From positions 1 through 20,685 of the forward strand of contig DJQL01000074.1 in the NCBI GenBank assembly GCA_002437565.1: a stretch of DNA of 20,685 bases, in the 5' to 3' direction. Shown here piece by piece: positions 1 through 7,861 of this stretch. How positions within the stretch are numbered: position 1 is the first letter of the stretch; every line of letters begins with the position of its first letter. This DNA is from Prevotella sp. UBA6387. GTDB lineage: Bacteria > Bacteroidota > Bacteroidia > Bacteroidales > Bacteroidaceae. Under the pieces are notes generated by a model. It was given only the letters and a program-made list of their open reading frames with translations, made no database searches and was not told the origin of the DNA. The position numbers and the translations under genes were made by a program.

Positions 1-1004
1 TCATGGGATTGCTCGCCAACGGGGCCAACGGAAACACCCAAGCCGAGATAATGAAGGCACTGAACATGGGCGGCACATCACTGTCGACACTGAACGAGAC
101 CTACAAGGCCATCATCAACACGGCTTCACGTCGCGATAGCCAGACGCAAGTAAACATAGCCAACTGCGTGGCGGCGAACAAGCAGGTGACGCTCAAGGAC
201 AACTACAAGACTGCCATGCAGACCCTCTACGACGCCACCGTGGAGAGCATGGATTTCGCCTCATCCAAGGCCTTGTCGAAAATCAACGGATGGTGCTCGA
301 AGCAAACCAACGGCATGATACCCAAGATCGTGAGCCAACTCGACCCTAACGCCACGGCAGTGCTGATGAACGCAGTTTATTTCAACGGCACTTGGGCAGA
401 CAAGTTCGAAAAGGCTGACACCAAGACCGAGAACTTCCGCGGCTACACACGCGACATAAAAAAGGTGCCGATGATGCACCAGGAGGGCAAGTTCTCCTAC
501 ACGGACAACAAGGACTTCGCGGCCGTGACGCTTCCCTATGGCAACGGCTCCTACTCTATGACCGTCATCCTGCCAGCTGAGGGCAAGTCGACAACCGACA
601 TCCTCAATTCGCTCACCGCTAAGACGCTTGAGCAGACACGACGCGACATGACGGAGTGTGTCGTCGACCTGAAGTTGCCTCGCTTCTCCACGACAACCGA
701 GACAAAGCTCAATGAGCCCATCGCGACACTCGGCGCGGCATCCATATTTAAGCCTTCGGCCGACTTCAGCAACATGGCCAACGTTTCCATGTTCGTGTCC
801 TCGATGTTGCAGAAGGCAAAGATTGAGGTGAGCGAGGAAGGCACCAAGGCAGCTGCCGTGACAGCGGCCATCATGACCATGTCGGCACTGCGCCCAGAAG
901 AGCCACGCCACGTCACCTTCCATGCCAACCGTCCGTTCATCTACCTTATCACAGAGCGCAACTCGAAAGCCATTTTCTTCATCGGGCAGTATACAGGAGA
1001 ATAA
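1..1004 (+). CDS. Serpin-family serine protease inhibitor (5' end cut by window edge)
   Basis: The reading frame is open at the left edge and ends with TAA at 1002-1004, so only the last 333 or so residues are visible; serpins usually have about 370-400, so the start and any signal peptide or lipobox lie outside. The visible N-terminus (MGLLANGANGNTQAEI) matches the helix B/C region of serpins. NAVYFNGTWADKF is a classic serpin motif. The hinge EEGTKAAAVTAA (834-869) has the Gly-Thr and small residues expected of an inhibitory serpin, and it is followed by FHANRPFIYLI and FIGQYTG at the C-terminus. The family traps serine or cysteine proteases by covalent suicide inhibition. Counting P17 from the first hinge Glu puts P1-P1' at Ser-Ala (882-887), but the stretch before NRPF is about three residues longer than in antithrombin, so the cleaved bond could lie slightly further along, near Leu-Arg. 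Target protease unknown. Convergent with susD. Confidence 0.95.
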   Translation, partial: MGLLANGANGNTQAEIMKALNMGGTSLSTLNETYKAIINTASRRDSQTQVNIANCVAANKQVTLKDNYKTAMQTLYDATVESMDFASSKALSKINGWCSKQTNGMIPKIVSQLDPNATAVLMNAVYFNGTWADKFEKADTKTENFRGYTRDIKKVPMMHQEGKFSYTDNKDFAAVTLPYGNGSYSMTVILPAEGKSTTDILNSLTAKTLEQTRRDMTECVVDLKLPRFSTTTETKLNEPIATLGAASIFKPSADFSNMANVSMFVSSMLQKAKIEVSEEGTKAAAVTAAIMTMSALRPEEPRHVTFHANRPFIYLITERNSKAIFFIGQYTGE

Positions 1005-1064
1005 AACGGATATTATCCATCTTTTTTCTTCCGATAAATATATACAACTACGAGATTAGGCTCT

Positions 1065-1110
1065 GTAACGCAAAGAGGGTGTGACAACAGTCACACCCTC
1101 TTTGCGTTAC
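1065..1110. terminator. Bidirectional terminator hairpin between serpin and susD
   Basis: This is a perfect 21-bp inverted repeat: 1065-1085 pairs with 1090-1110 around a 4-nt AACA loop. It lies between the convergent serpin (+) and susD (-) genes, 60 nt after the serpin stop and about 70 nt after the susD stop. There is no clear T-tract on either side, so the terminator role is inferred from position, symmetry and stem stability. Confidence 0.75.
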
Positions 1111-1178
1111 AAGTATAATGTCCAAGAAATTGTGGCATCCTATATAGTAAGACGCCACTATTTCTAAGTTTTTCTAAA

Positions 1179-3101
1179 TCAATATCCTGGGTTCTGCACA
1201 ATCTTGGAGTTCACCTGAATCTGGTCCAGCGGTATGGCAAGCCAATAGTTCTTTGGAGCCGTGAACTTTCTCACTCCGCTCTCACGGGCTGTGGCCAATG
1301 GCTGCTTGTAGAACGCTGCTGCGGTCTTTCCGTCAAGATGCCACGAAGCCTGCGTACGCATCAGCTCCTTGTCGGCAATTTTCCAGCGGCGTATGTCGTG
1401 GAAGCGACGGCCTTCCATCGCCAACTCTATTGAGCGTTCCTGGTGAAGCACCTGACGAAGCTTGTCGCCCGTGGGTATGCCTCCCGCCTTGGCCCAAGAC
1501 TCTTGGAATGTTGGCAAGCCGCTGCGCTGGCGAATCTTGTTCAGATAGACTAAGCTCTGCTCGCTCAACTTGCCGTTGTACTCGAAATCAGCCTCCGCAT
1601 AGTCCAAATACAGCTCAGCCAAGCGCATGAACGGATACACGTATTTGCTGTTGGTATACTTTTTCGTGGTCCAATTGTATGAGTCTGCCGAAGAGACCCA
1701 TTTTTGGCAATAATAGCCATTGCTGGTTTGGTACTCGTTATTGTCATCTCCATCATTTTGCTGTTCCTCTCCCCTGCGGCATTTCAGGGTGATGGTGCCA
1801 CCGGCAATTTCGTAAGTTCCGCGGTCGTAGCCGATGGATGCATAGAATCGCGGCTCACGGTTGGTGTTCCACAGTGCAGTAGAATCACCGTTAGCCAGCT
1901 TAACCACCTCATAAGGGTCTTTGCCCTTGGTCTCAGGATCGTCATCCCAAGGAAGTCCATTCTTGGTATAGTACCAGCTAATGCAATCCCAGCTGGGTAC
2001 CAGGTAGCCTCTGAATCCTGTGCCAGAATATCCGGGCTTGCGATTTTTGGTCATGCGAGGAGCTATGGCTTTTACATCGTAACTGACTGTACCTTGGTCG
2101 CCCAATCCGAAAAGCACCTCGTTGAGATTGGCTTGGTTGAAGGTTCCGTTTTCACCTACGAAAGCGAAGTGATAATTGTTCTTTCCCTGCGTAGGGTCAG
2201 TCGTCGGCCAGGTGCCATAAAGCTTATAGCCATTCTGCTCGCAATAGTCGATGGCAGCCTTGGCAGCGTCCATCGCCTTCTTCCATTTCTCGCGGTCGTA
2301 GGTCAGGTTCATCAGCTGCGTGCCGTCCTGGTTCTTGAAATTAGCATAATACTCGCTGTTGCCATTTACCAATGGTGATGCCGCATAGAGCAGCAAGCGC
2401 GCCTTGTAGCCCAAAGCAGCAGCGGCAGTAGCCTGTCCAGGACGATCTACTTGTTTGGCGGGCAAGAGCTTGGCGGCCTCGTCGTATTGCTGGGCAATGA
2501 AGTCCACACATTCGTCGTAAGGAGAACGAGCCAGCTTCATGTCTGCCGGGGAAGAGTTGAGGGAATATTCTTGCTTGACCAAAGGGATGGGGCCGTAATA
2601 CTCCAGCATGATTTGGTGGTAATAGCCTATCAAGAAATGGGCTTCTCCTGCCCAGTCGTTCTTTTGATCCTGTGTGGCATCGGGCACGTCGTTGATATGA
2701 TTCAGCAAGTCGTAACAGTTGCGTATGCTTTCCCACACGTCTTTTTTCTGAACGCCAGTGGGGTAGCTGGCGGCCGACTGGCTCCACAAGGCATAATAGG
2801 TGGATGATGGAGACTCCATGTCATAAAGCAGACTCTTCCAATGGAACCAGCGTACATCTCCGTACCACCCCGTCATGAAGTCGTTTCCCGCCGTCCAGTC
2901 AGGAAACTGTTGAGGATGGAAATAATTCGGAATGTTGTCGTAGCACGCCTGCATGGTTTTCTCGGCCATGTTGGCAGTTTTATACATGTCGTCGATGGTC
3001 GCCGTGTTGCCAGGCACTACATCCAGAAAGTCGCAGGCTGATAGCATCAGTCCACAGAGAGCGGCAATGCCCGCCGTCTTATAGTATTTGTATCGTTTCA
3101 T
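1179..3101 (-). CDS. SusD/RagB-family outer-membrane glycan-binding lipoprotein
   Basis: A 640-aa surface lipoprotein of the SusD family, which lids the paired SusC transporter and captures glycan or peptide ligands. The N-terminus has a basic start, a hydrophobic stretch and a lipobox (LMLSAC) with Cys23 as the predicted lipidated residue, followed by DFLDVVP, a common SusD mature start. TPR-like helices follow (MAEKTMQACYDNI; ALGYKARLLLYAASPLVNG). The C-terminal SusD region includes MRLAELYLDYAEA, LNKIRQRSGLP, EGRRFHDIRRWKIA and the closing IPLDQIQVNSKIVQNPGY. Length is normal for a large SusD. The ATG lies 13 nt after the susC stop, so the two form an operon with susC first. No glycoside hydrolase, sulfatase or regulator is linked here, so the ligand cannot be inferred. 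Confidence 0.95.
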   Translation of the reverse strand: MKRYKYYKTAGIAALCGLMLSACDFLDVVPGNTATIDDMYKTANMAEKTMQACYDNIPNYFHPQQFPDWTAGNDFMTGWYGDVRWFHWKSLLYDMESPSSTYYALWSQSAASYPTGVQKKDVWESIRNCYDLLNHINDVPDATQDQKNDWAGEAHFLIGYYHQIMLEYYGPIPLVKQEYSLNSSPADMKLARSPYDECVDFIAQQYDEAAKLLPAKQVDRPGQATAAAALGYKARLLLYAASPLVNGNSEYYANFKNQDGTQLMNLTYDREKWKKAMDAAKAAIDYCEQNGYKLYGTWPTTDPTQGKNNYHFAFVGENGTFNQANLNEVLFGLGDQGTVSYDVKAIAPRMTKNRKPGYSGTGFRGYLVPSWDCISWYYTKNGLPWDDDPETKGKDPYEVVKLANGDSTALWNTNREPRFYASIGYDRGTYEIAGGTITLKCRRGEEQQNDGDDNNEYQTSNGYYCQKWVSSADSYNWTTKKYTNSKYVYPFMRLAELYLDYAEADFEYNGKLSEQSLVYLNKIRQRSGLPTFQESWAKAGGIPTGDKLRQVLHQERSIELAMEGRRFHDIRRWKIADKELMRTQASWHLDGKTAAAFYKQPLATARESGVRKFTAPKNYWLAIPLDQIQVNSKIVQNPGY

Positions 3102-3114
3102 GAGTTGATGTTAA

Positions 3115-6100
3115 TTAATAATGAAATTGAACTCCCACTTTCACGGTGCGTTGCAACGGATAGTTCAGTCCGTTGCCGCTTCCCATTTCAGGATCCCAAT
3201 TCTTGAATGGAGCGAAAGTGAGCAGGTTGCTTCCGGCTACATACACACGCAGCCATTTGCTGAATGTATAGCCCAACTCGGCACTCTTCAGTCGCAGATA
3301 GGAAGCGTCGCGCAAATAGAGCGTACTGACCTGTGTGTCATTAGTCTGCGGATTAATAGACAGGCGAGGATACTTCGCGTTGGCGTCTGGGTTGTCCATG
3401 GAGAAATGGTTGTCCACGATGTACTGCGCTATGTTATATCCCTTGTGTGTATTATCGGCGAACGGGTGCATGTTTTTCATCATCAGGCTTACCTTGGCAC
3501 TTCCTTGGAAGAAGAGGTTAAGATCCCATTTCTTGTACTTCAAGGTACCTCCAAAGCCATATACGATCTCAGGAATCTCAGGATTCCCGATGGTGGTGAT
3601 GTCGTTGCCATCTATTTGGTTGTCCCCGTTCAAGTCCTTGTAGCGCACGCTGCCTACACCGTAAGTGCCCAGGGTTTGCTTTGGTGCCTTGTCCACTTCC
3701 TCCTGTGAGGTGAATATGCCCTCGGCTATATAGCCACGGATACTGTTGATGGGGTGTCCAATTTGTGAGTATGTGGAAAGTATGTTCTCCGGCTCGTCTA
3801 TGTCCTTGATTTCATTATGTGCATACGTGAAGCTTCCGTTCAATGTCAATATCAAATCCTTATTGAACGCCTTGTTGTAAGACAAGCCTAAGTCCACGCC
3901 TCCGTTGTCCACGGCACCAATGTTGCCATAAGGAGATTGTGAAGAGACACCAATATAAGAAGGAATGGTGTTTCGCTGCATGAAGATACCAGTACGCTTC
4001 TCCTTGAAGAAGTCCACGCTCAAGCTGAGGTCATGGAACAGGCCCAGGTCCACACCGATGTTCAGCTTCTTTGATTTCTCCCAGGTGGCATCCTCATTTC
4101 CCATGGTATTGATTGTCGGGCCGTTGAATTTGCCATAACTACCGCTCGTTTGCCACCAGTTGACGGCTTGTCCCAAATTGATAGTCGTGATATAAGGGAA
4201 GCGCTTGCTCAATGCGTCATTACCTACCAAACCGTATGTTCCTCTCAACTTCAGGTTGGTCACTACATGCTTGATAGGAGCGAAGAACTTCTCGTTGGAG
4301 ACAGTCCACCCCAAGGCAATGGCAGGGAAGAAACCGAAGCGGTGGCCCTTCTTGAAGTTCTCGGATCCGTTGTATCCGAAAGTGGCCTCCATCAAGTAAC
4401 GCTCTGCATAATTGTAGGTCAAGCGTCCTGCCAATCCTTGCTCACGATATGGAAGCAGCTTCTGTTGGTCTTTGGTACCGCCCACATCAATACGGGTTTC
4501 CTTCATGTGGTAAACGAAAGTAGCGCCCACGTTGTGAAGCCCGAAGCTGCGGGCATAGTCCAAGGTGCCTTGCAGCGACCATACACGCTTGGTCGGATCC
4601 TGTCCGGCGTTGGACTGAATGGCCGTGTTGCCATCGGTTCCAATGCTCTGCTCTTCCCATGTGTATTTGCCATTCTCGTCTTTCTGAGGATTTATCACCT
4701 GGAAATAGTAAGGCTGAATCCAGTTGTTTTGCCAGCTGAAACTATAGTTATAGAAGGAAGCCAAGGCACTGGCTTTCAATCCCGGCGTGATGAACTTCAG
4801 GTCTTGCTCCAGCGAGAAGGCTGTGGTCATATACACATAGCTGCGCTCTGTGTATCCGCTGCTCATCTTGGCGTATGGGTTCACGTTGGCATTGCCTACA
4901 TCTGGGCTGTTGCTGTTGCCATAGCGCACAAAGGTGTCGCCTGTCTGTGACGGCAATGTGACAGGGAATGCGACAGGACTTGTCCGCATGCTGGCATAGA
5001 AGAAATCCTGCAGCGAATATTCACCCCTGCTATCGTCGGAAGCCGCCCATGGCGAGTGATATTGCGTGATCTGCGCGTTCATGTTCAGTCCCATCTTCGT
5101 GGTAGGCGTGAGATGTGCGACGACATTGCTCTGGAAGAGGTATTTCTTGCTGTTCAGCCCGACGTCGAGAACCGCCTCTTTCGGACTGCGTGTGATACCG
5201 TTTTCGAGGAAGATGCCAGCGTTCATGAAATACTCCAGGAGCTTCGTACCACCCTTCACCGACACGTTGAGGTTTTGGTTCATGGCCAAGTCCTTAAACA
5301 GCAGCTTGTACCAGTTGTTGTTTGGATAAACGTATGGATTTACGCCATTGCGCGTGTTATCTATCTGCTCGTTGCTGAACGGAGCTGTATATTGGTCGAG
5401 GGTTCCAGCCAGCATGGCATCGTTGCGGGAAGCCTCGTTGTACATCTGCATATAGGTAGGTCCATCCGCCATTTTCTGGATGAAGGTAGGCATGGAGATG
5501 GTATTGTCGAAGCGTATGTTCACCTGCATCTTCTCGGAAAGTCTGCCTGTCTTGGTGTTAATCAAGATGACACCGTTGGCACCACGAGAACCGTAAAGAG
5601 AAGTGGCTGTGGCGTCTTTCAACACAGAGAACGACTCGATAGACTCTGGCGGAATGTTGTTCAGCATCTCCGAGTTGATCTCCACGCCATCCAGGAGGAT
5701 CAACGGTGCGGTATTGGAACCGAACGTGGAGATGCCTCGTATGAAGAACTGGGCGTTGTCGTATCCTGGTTCACCTTTGGGCTGATAAGCGATGAGTCCA
5801 GGAATCTTACCAGCAAAAGAGGTTGTCAAACTGCTGGAAGTGATGCTCAAATCCTCTGGCTTCACCGACTGCACGGCTCCCACCAACGACTCTTTCTTCT
5901 GTTTGCCGAATCCTACCACGACCACCTCGTCGAGGTTCTTCGCGTTAGGAATCATGTTGAATGAAAGGAATTTCTTGGCGTTGAGCAGGATGGTTTTCTT
6001 CATGTATCCCACATACGATGCAGATACATGTACTTTGTCATTTGGTACGTTGATGGAGAATAAACCGTCGTTGTCCGTTACGGTTTTCAGGTCCGTGCCT

Positions 6101-6321
6101 TCCACTTGAATTATGGCACCGATGAGCGGTTCTCCATTCTCATCGCATACGAAACCCTTTACAATGTGTTCCGACTGTGAGACACTCTGTGTGGCTTGTT
6201 GGGTTAATTTCTGTTCTGGCAAAGATGTATCTGCGAACGTACTACTCGTAGAGATGGTAAGTGCAGAAAGCAACCATAGCAGTTTTTGAGGAGATCGTCC
6301 TCTCTTGTTAATTTTCATCAT
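3115..6321 (-). CDS. SusC/RagA-family TonB-dependent outer-membrane transporter
   Basis: A 1068-aa TonB-linked outer-membrane protein that imports oligosaccharides or peptides with its SusD partner, using proton-motive force. The signal peptide covers about residues 1-30 (KLLWLLSALTIS, likely cleavage after FA). A carboxypeptidase-regulatory-like domain follows (VKGFVCDENGEPLIGAII...), then the SusC-specific junction LDEVVVVGFGKQKKESLVGA, the plug (VLKDATATSLYGSRGANG, ILINTKTG) and a long beta-barrel ending in the aromatic terminus VGVQFHY. Length is typical. There is no N-terminal FecR/STN extension for anti-sigma signalling, so regulation is probably by a factor outside the window. The upstream gap carries a -7 box at 6350-6357. 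Start chosen as the first of two adjacent Met codons; either fits. Confidence 0.96.
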   Translation of the reverse strand: MMKINKRGRSPQKLLWLLSALTISTSSTFADTSLPEQKLTQQATQSVSQSEHIVKGFVCDENGEPLIGAIIQVEGTDLKTVTDNDGLFSINVPNDKVHVSASYVGYMKKTILLNAKKFLSFNMIPNAKNLDEVVVVGFGKQKKESLVGAVQSVKPEDLSITSSSLTTSFAGKIPGLIAYQPKGEPGYDNAQFFIRGISTFGSNTAPLILLDGVEINSEMLNNIPPESIESFSVLKDATATSLYGSRGANGVILINTKTGRLSEKMQVNIRFDNTISMPTFIQKMADGPTYMQMYNEASRNDAMLAGTLDQYTAPFSNEQIDNTRNGVNPYVYPNNNWYKLLFKDLAMNQNLNVSVKGGTKLLEYFMNAGIFLENGITRSPKEAVLDVGLNSKKYLFQSNVVAHLTPTTKMGLNMNAQITQYHSPWAASDDSRGEYSLQDFFYASMRTSPVAFPVTLPSQTGDTFVRYGNSNSPDVGNANVNPYAKMSSGYTERSYVYMTTAFSLEQDLKFITPGLKASALASFYNYSFSWQNNWIQPYYFQVINPQKDENGKYTWEEQSIGTDGNTAIQSNAGQDPTKRVWSLQGTLDYARSFGLHNVGATFVYHMKETRIDVGGTKDQQKLLPYREQGLAGRLTYNYAERYLMEATFGYNGSENFKKGHRFGFFPAIALGWTVSNEKFFAPIKHVVTNLKLRGTYGLVGNDALSKRFPYITTINLGQAVNWWQTSGSYGKFNGPTINTMGNEDATWEKSKKLNIGVDLGLFHDLSLSVDFFKEKRTGIFMQRNTIPSYIGVSSQSPYGNIGAVDNGGVDLGLSYNKAFNKDLILTLNGSFTYAHNEIKDIDEPENILSTYSQIGHPINSIRGYIAEGIFTSQEEVDKAPKQTLGTYGVGSVRYKDLNGDNQIDGNDITTIGNPEIPEIVYGFGGTLKYKKWDLNLFFQGSAKVSLMMKNMHPFADNTHKGYNIAQYIVDNHFSMDNPDANAKYPRLSINPQTNDTQVSTLYLRDASYLRLKSAELGYTFSKWLRVYVAGSNLLTFAPFKNWDPEMGSGNGLNYPLQRTVKVGVQFHY

Positions 6322-6349
6322 TATCTTATAGGTTCTTTCTTAACGACCG

Positions 6350-6357
6350 CAAAAATA
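6350..6357 (-). promoter_or_regulatory. Candidate -7 box for susC
   Basis: On the minus strand this reads TATTTTTG followed by C, matching the Bacteroidota -7 consensus TAnnTTTG. It sits 29 nt before the susC ATG. No TTTG was found at the expected 19-21 nt upstream, so this is a half-site call. Confidence 0.4.
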
Positions 6358-6412
6358 CAATAAATATAATGTATTTACGCACCATCTGTGTTAAATATAT
6401 GTTAAATATATA

Positions 6413-6658
6413 TTACAAATGGCGGTAGAGAAAAATAATGTTCAGAATAATAAAGAGTTGAGAACAAATCGACAAGGAAAGCCAACTTTCCCACAACAGC
6501 AAGACAATGCTCATGTCTTGCTGGCACAACAAGCAGGCACGACCATCAATGGTTATATTCGTAAAACTCTTGCGAAGGTGGCTGGCGTTACAGCGATCCA
6601 CCGAAAATCAAACTATTGCCTTAGCAGTAAAACCATGGTGCTTTTACACTAATATGGC
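6413..6658. other. Intergenic stretch between susC and the next transcription unit
   Basis: About 250 nt with no convincing gene. It holds a hairpin with a 10-bp perfect stem (6497-6506 with 6514-6523, 7-nt loop), inside a segment (6473-6510) that resembles another intergenic segment at 7563-7600. Two overlapping short ORFs on opposite strands show no recognisable domain and start in AT-rich sequence, so I do not call them. Confidence 0.5.
6473..6510. repeat. Diverged intergenic repeat, copy 1
   Basis: This 38-nt segment aligns without gaps to 7563-7600 with 29 identical positions, counted by eye. The last 20 nt (CCACAMCAGCAAGRCAATGC as a consensus) match at 18 of 20. In this copy the right half forms the left arm of a hairpin. 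The shared end AGACAATGCTC also occurs at 17769-17779. Confidence 0.45.
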
Positions 6659-6699
6659 ATAACCACGGCTTGGTATCGTGAATACCAAGCCGTGGTTAT
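6659..6699. terminator. Terminator hairpin downstream of the 212-aa gene
   Basis: Perfect 18-bp stem, 6659-6676 with 6682-6699, around the 5-nt loop CGTGA. It lies about 60 nt beyond the stop codon of the minus-strand gene at 6760-7398. No T-tract follows on that strand. Role inferred from position and from similar hairpins elsewhere in the window. Confidence 0.65.
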
Positions 6700-6733
6700 A
6701 ACTTTATAGTTTCAAAATCTTTAAGATCCGTGT

Positions 6734-6754
6734 GAAAGACAAGCTTTGTCTTTC
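6734..6754. repeat. Short hairpin immediately after the 212-aa gene
   Basis: GAAAGACAA (6734-6742) pairs perfectly with TTGTCTTTC (6746-6754) around a GCT loop. It begins 5 nt after the stop codon of the minus-strand gene. It may protect the mRNA 3' end or act with the longer hairpin at 6659-6699. Confidence 0.5.
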
Positions 6755-6759
6755 GCGAC

Positions 6760-7398
6760 TTACCTCGCCCAACGATTTCCTTTTCTCATCTCCCGCCTCA
6801 TCTTGATGGCCTCGGAAGAGTTGTTGTCGAACTCCCTCCTGCCCTTGCCGAAATCAGGGCGCCCCTCATTTCTGTTAGGTTTGTCATCCCTTAAGAAGCC
6901 ATTCATCTTGCCATTCTTGCCTATCTTTGGCTTGTAAGACTGATTGGGCCTTGGCCTGTCCTGTCTGTCAAAGTCACGACCTGGGCGAAAGGCCTTGTCT
7001 ATCTCTTTGCCGAATCTTGGAGGAGGAGCCGGTCGACCCTTGCGAGGATACTTGCCGTAGATATTGTGGACGTAAGCGTTGTCGCGCCAGCCGATGGGAC
7101 GGTAGAAGTAATGGCGACTCTTGAACTTTCTCCATTGCTTGGCACTCAGCATGGCCTTTATCTGCCGGTTGCGATAGCCCCACCCCCAAGCGTCGATGTC
7201 GCGATAGCTGTTGATGCCATCAAGATAAGTGAGGTTAAGGTCCAGGATTTTGTCGCGCTGAACCTTGGTGAGCCCAAGCTCCACTACCATCTTGTCGGTT
7301 ATAAAGCGAGCCTCAGCCATGACATCTGTCAGTCTCTGTGCATGGGTCGTGGTTGCCATAAACAATGCTGCCACGATAGCTAATAATGTGCGTTTCAT
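6760..7398 (-). CDS. Secreted protein of unknown function with LTxxQ-like helix region and basic low-complexity tail
   Basis: 212 aa. The signal peptide is clear (residues 1-20, MKRTLLAIVAALFMATTTHA, then Q). Residues about 22-95 are predicted helical, with LGLTKVQRDKILDLN and later MLSAKQWRKFKSRHYFYR. The LT-x-x-Q spacing and the MLSAKQWRKF segment recall small periplasmic stress or metal-binding proteins of the Spy/CpxP type, but the match is too weak to name it. From about residue 100 on it is rich in Arg, Lys, Pro, Gly and Asn (PRKGRPAPPPRFGKE, GRREFDNNSSEAIKMRREM), strongly basic and probably disordered. It forms a single-gene unit with a -7 box at 7491-7498 and hairpins after the stop. 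I do not recognise a named family. Confidence 0.85.
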   Translation of the reverse strand: MKRTLLAIVAALFMATTTHAQRLTDVMAEARFITDKMVVELGLTKVQRDKILDLNLTYLDGINSYRDIDAWGWGYRNRQIKAMLSAKQWRKFKSRHYFYRPIGWRDNAYVHNIYGKYPRKGRPAPPPRFGKEIDKAFRPGRDFDRQDRPRPNQSYKPKIGKNGKMNGFLRDDKPNRNEGRPDFGKGRREFDNNSSEAIKMRREMRKGNRWAR

Positions 7399-7490
7399 AG
7401 TCGTAATGCTTTAATGGGTTAATACTCATTTTCATCATAAGTCATTAGCGTTGTTTCTTCCTGAGAAGGCTTCCTTGACTTTTGATAACG

Positions 7491-7498
7491 CAAAAATA
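7491..7498 (-). promoter_or_regulatory. Candidate -7 box for the 212-aa secreted protein gene
   Basis: Minus-strand TATTTTTG followed by C fits TAnnTTTG. The predicted leader is roughly 85 nt. No TTTG at the expected -33 position was seen. Confidence 0.4.
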
Positions 7499-7562
7499 GG
7501 ATGATTCCGGCAATAAATCGAGGGAAAAAGCATAAACCACCGTAGGATTTTCCCTAAATCAG

Positions 7563-7600
7563 CAAGGGAAAACAGTTATTCCACACCAGCAAGGCAATGC
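7563..7600. repeat. Diverged intergenic repeat, copy 2
   Basis: Aligns with 6473-6510 at 29 of 38 positions. Immediately downstream the core word recurs (GCAATGCAAGACAATGGC, starting at 7594). No ORF runs through it. The two copies flank the 212-aa secreted protein gene. Confidence 0.45.
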
Positions 7601-7632
7601 AAGACAATGGCTTATGCTGCACATTAAAACGC

Positions 7633-7667
7633 AAAAATCCCCAAGTCAAAAGACCTGAGGGATTTTT
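7633..7667 (-). terminator. Rho-independent terminator of tRNA-His
   Basis: Read on the minus strand, AAAAATCCCTCAGGTC pairs (with one bulged base) with GACTTGGGGATTTTT across a TTTT loop, and the 3' arm ends in five Ts. It starts 2 nt beyond the tRNA 3' end, so it should end the tRNA transcript directly. Confidence 0.8.
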
Positions 7668-7669
7668 CG

Positions 7670-7743
7670 GGTGGAGGGTGGGACTCGAACCCACGACATT
7701 CAGAACCACAATCTGACGCTCTAACCAACTGAACTACATCCAC
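7670..7743 (-). tRNA. tRNA-His (anticodon GTG)
   Basis: On the minus strand the gene folds as a complete 74-nt tRNA. The acceptor arms are GTGGATG and CCTCCAC. The D-arm is GTTC/GAGC. The anticodon arm is TCAGA-TTGTGGT-TCTGA, giving anticodon GTG. The T-arm is GTGGG-TTCGAGT-CCCAC and the discriminator is C73, as expected for His. The base at 7744 gives a templated G(-1), the tRNA-His identity element. CCA is not encoded. The acceptor stem has one mismatch, T6 against C67 (7738 and 7676). The gene has its own promoter and terminator. Confidence 0.95.
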
Positions 7744-7779
7744 CATGTTGATTATTTGCTTCCTATCCGAAAGCGAGTG

Positions 7780-7811
7780 CAAAATTACTACTTCTTTTCG
7801 TTATCACCAAA
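7780..7811 (-). promoter_or_regulatory. Promoter of tRNA-His
   Basis: On the minus strand a TTTG (-33; 7811-7808) is followed after 20 nt by TAATTTTG (-7; 7787-7780). Both elements and the spacing match the Bacteroidota housekeeping consensus. Transcription should start about 30 nt before the tRNA 5' end. Confidence 0.75.
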
Positions 7812-7861
7812 TATTTTGACAACTTTTTTCAAGAAATCTTTTCCCTCACTGAAAACGCCAT

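Noticed and set aside
261..923. 220-aa ORF on - inside the serpin
   Set aside because: Antisense shadow rich in Cys, His and Arg; the + frame is an unambiguous serpin.
5056..5964. 302-aa ORF on + inside susC
   Set aside because: Antisense shadow of a well-supported SusC; low-complexity His/Val/Leu/Arg composition and no domain.
6419..6652. 77-aa ORF on + and an overlapping 62-aa ORF on - (6413-6601)
   Set aside because: No domain, no start context, and they overlap each other and an intergenic repeat and hairpin; most likely chance frames.
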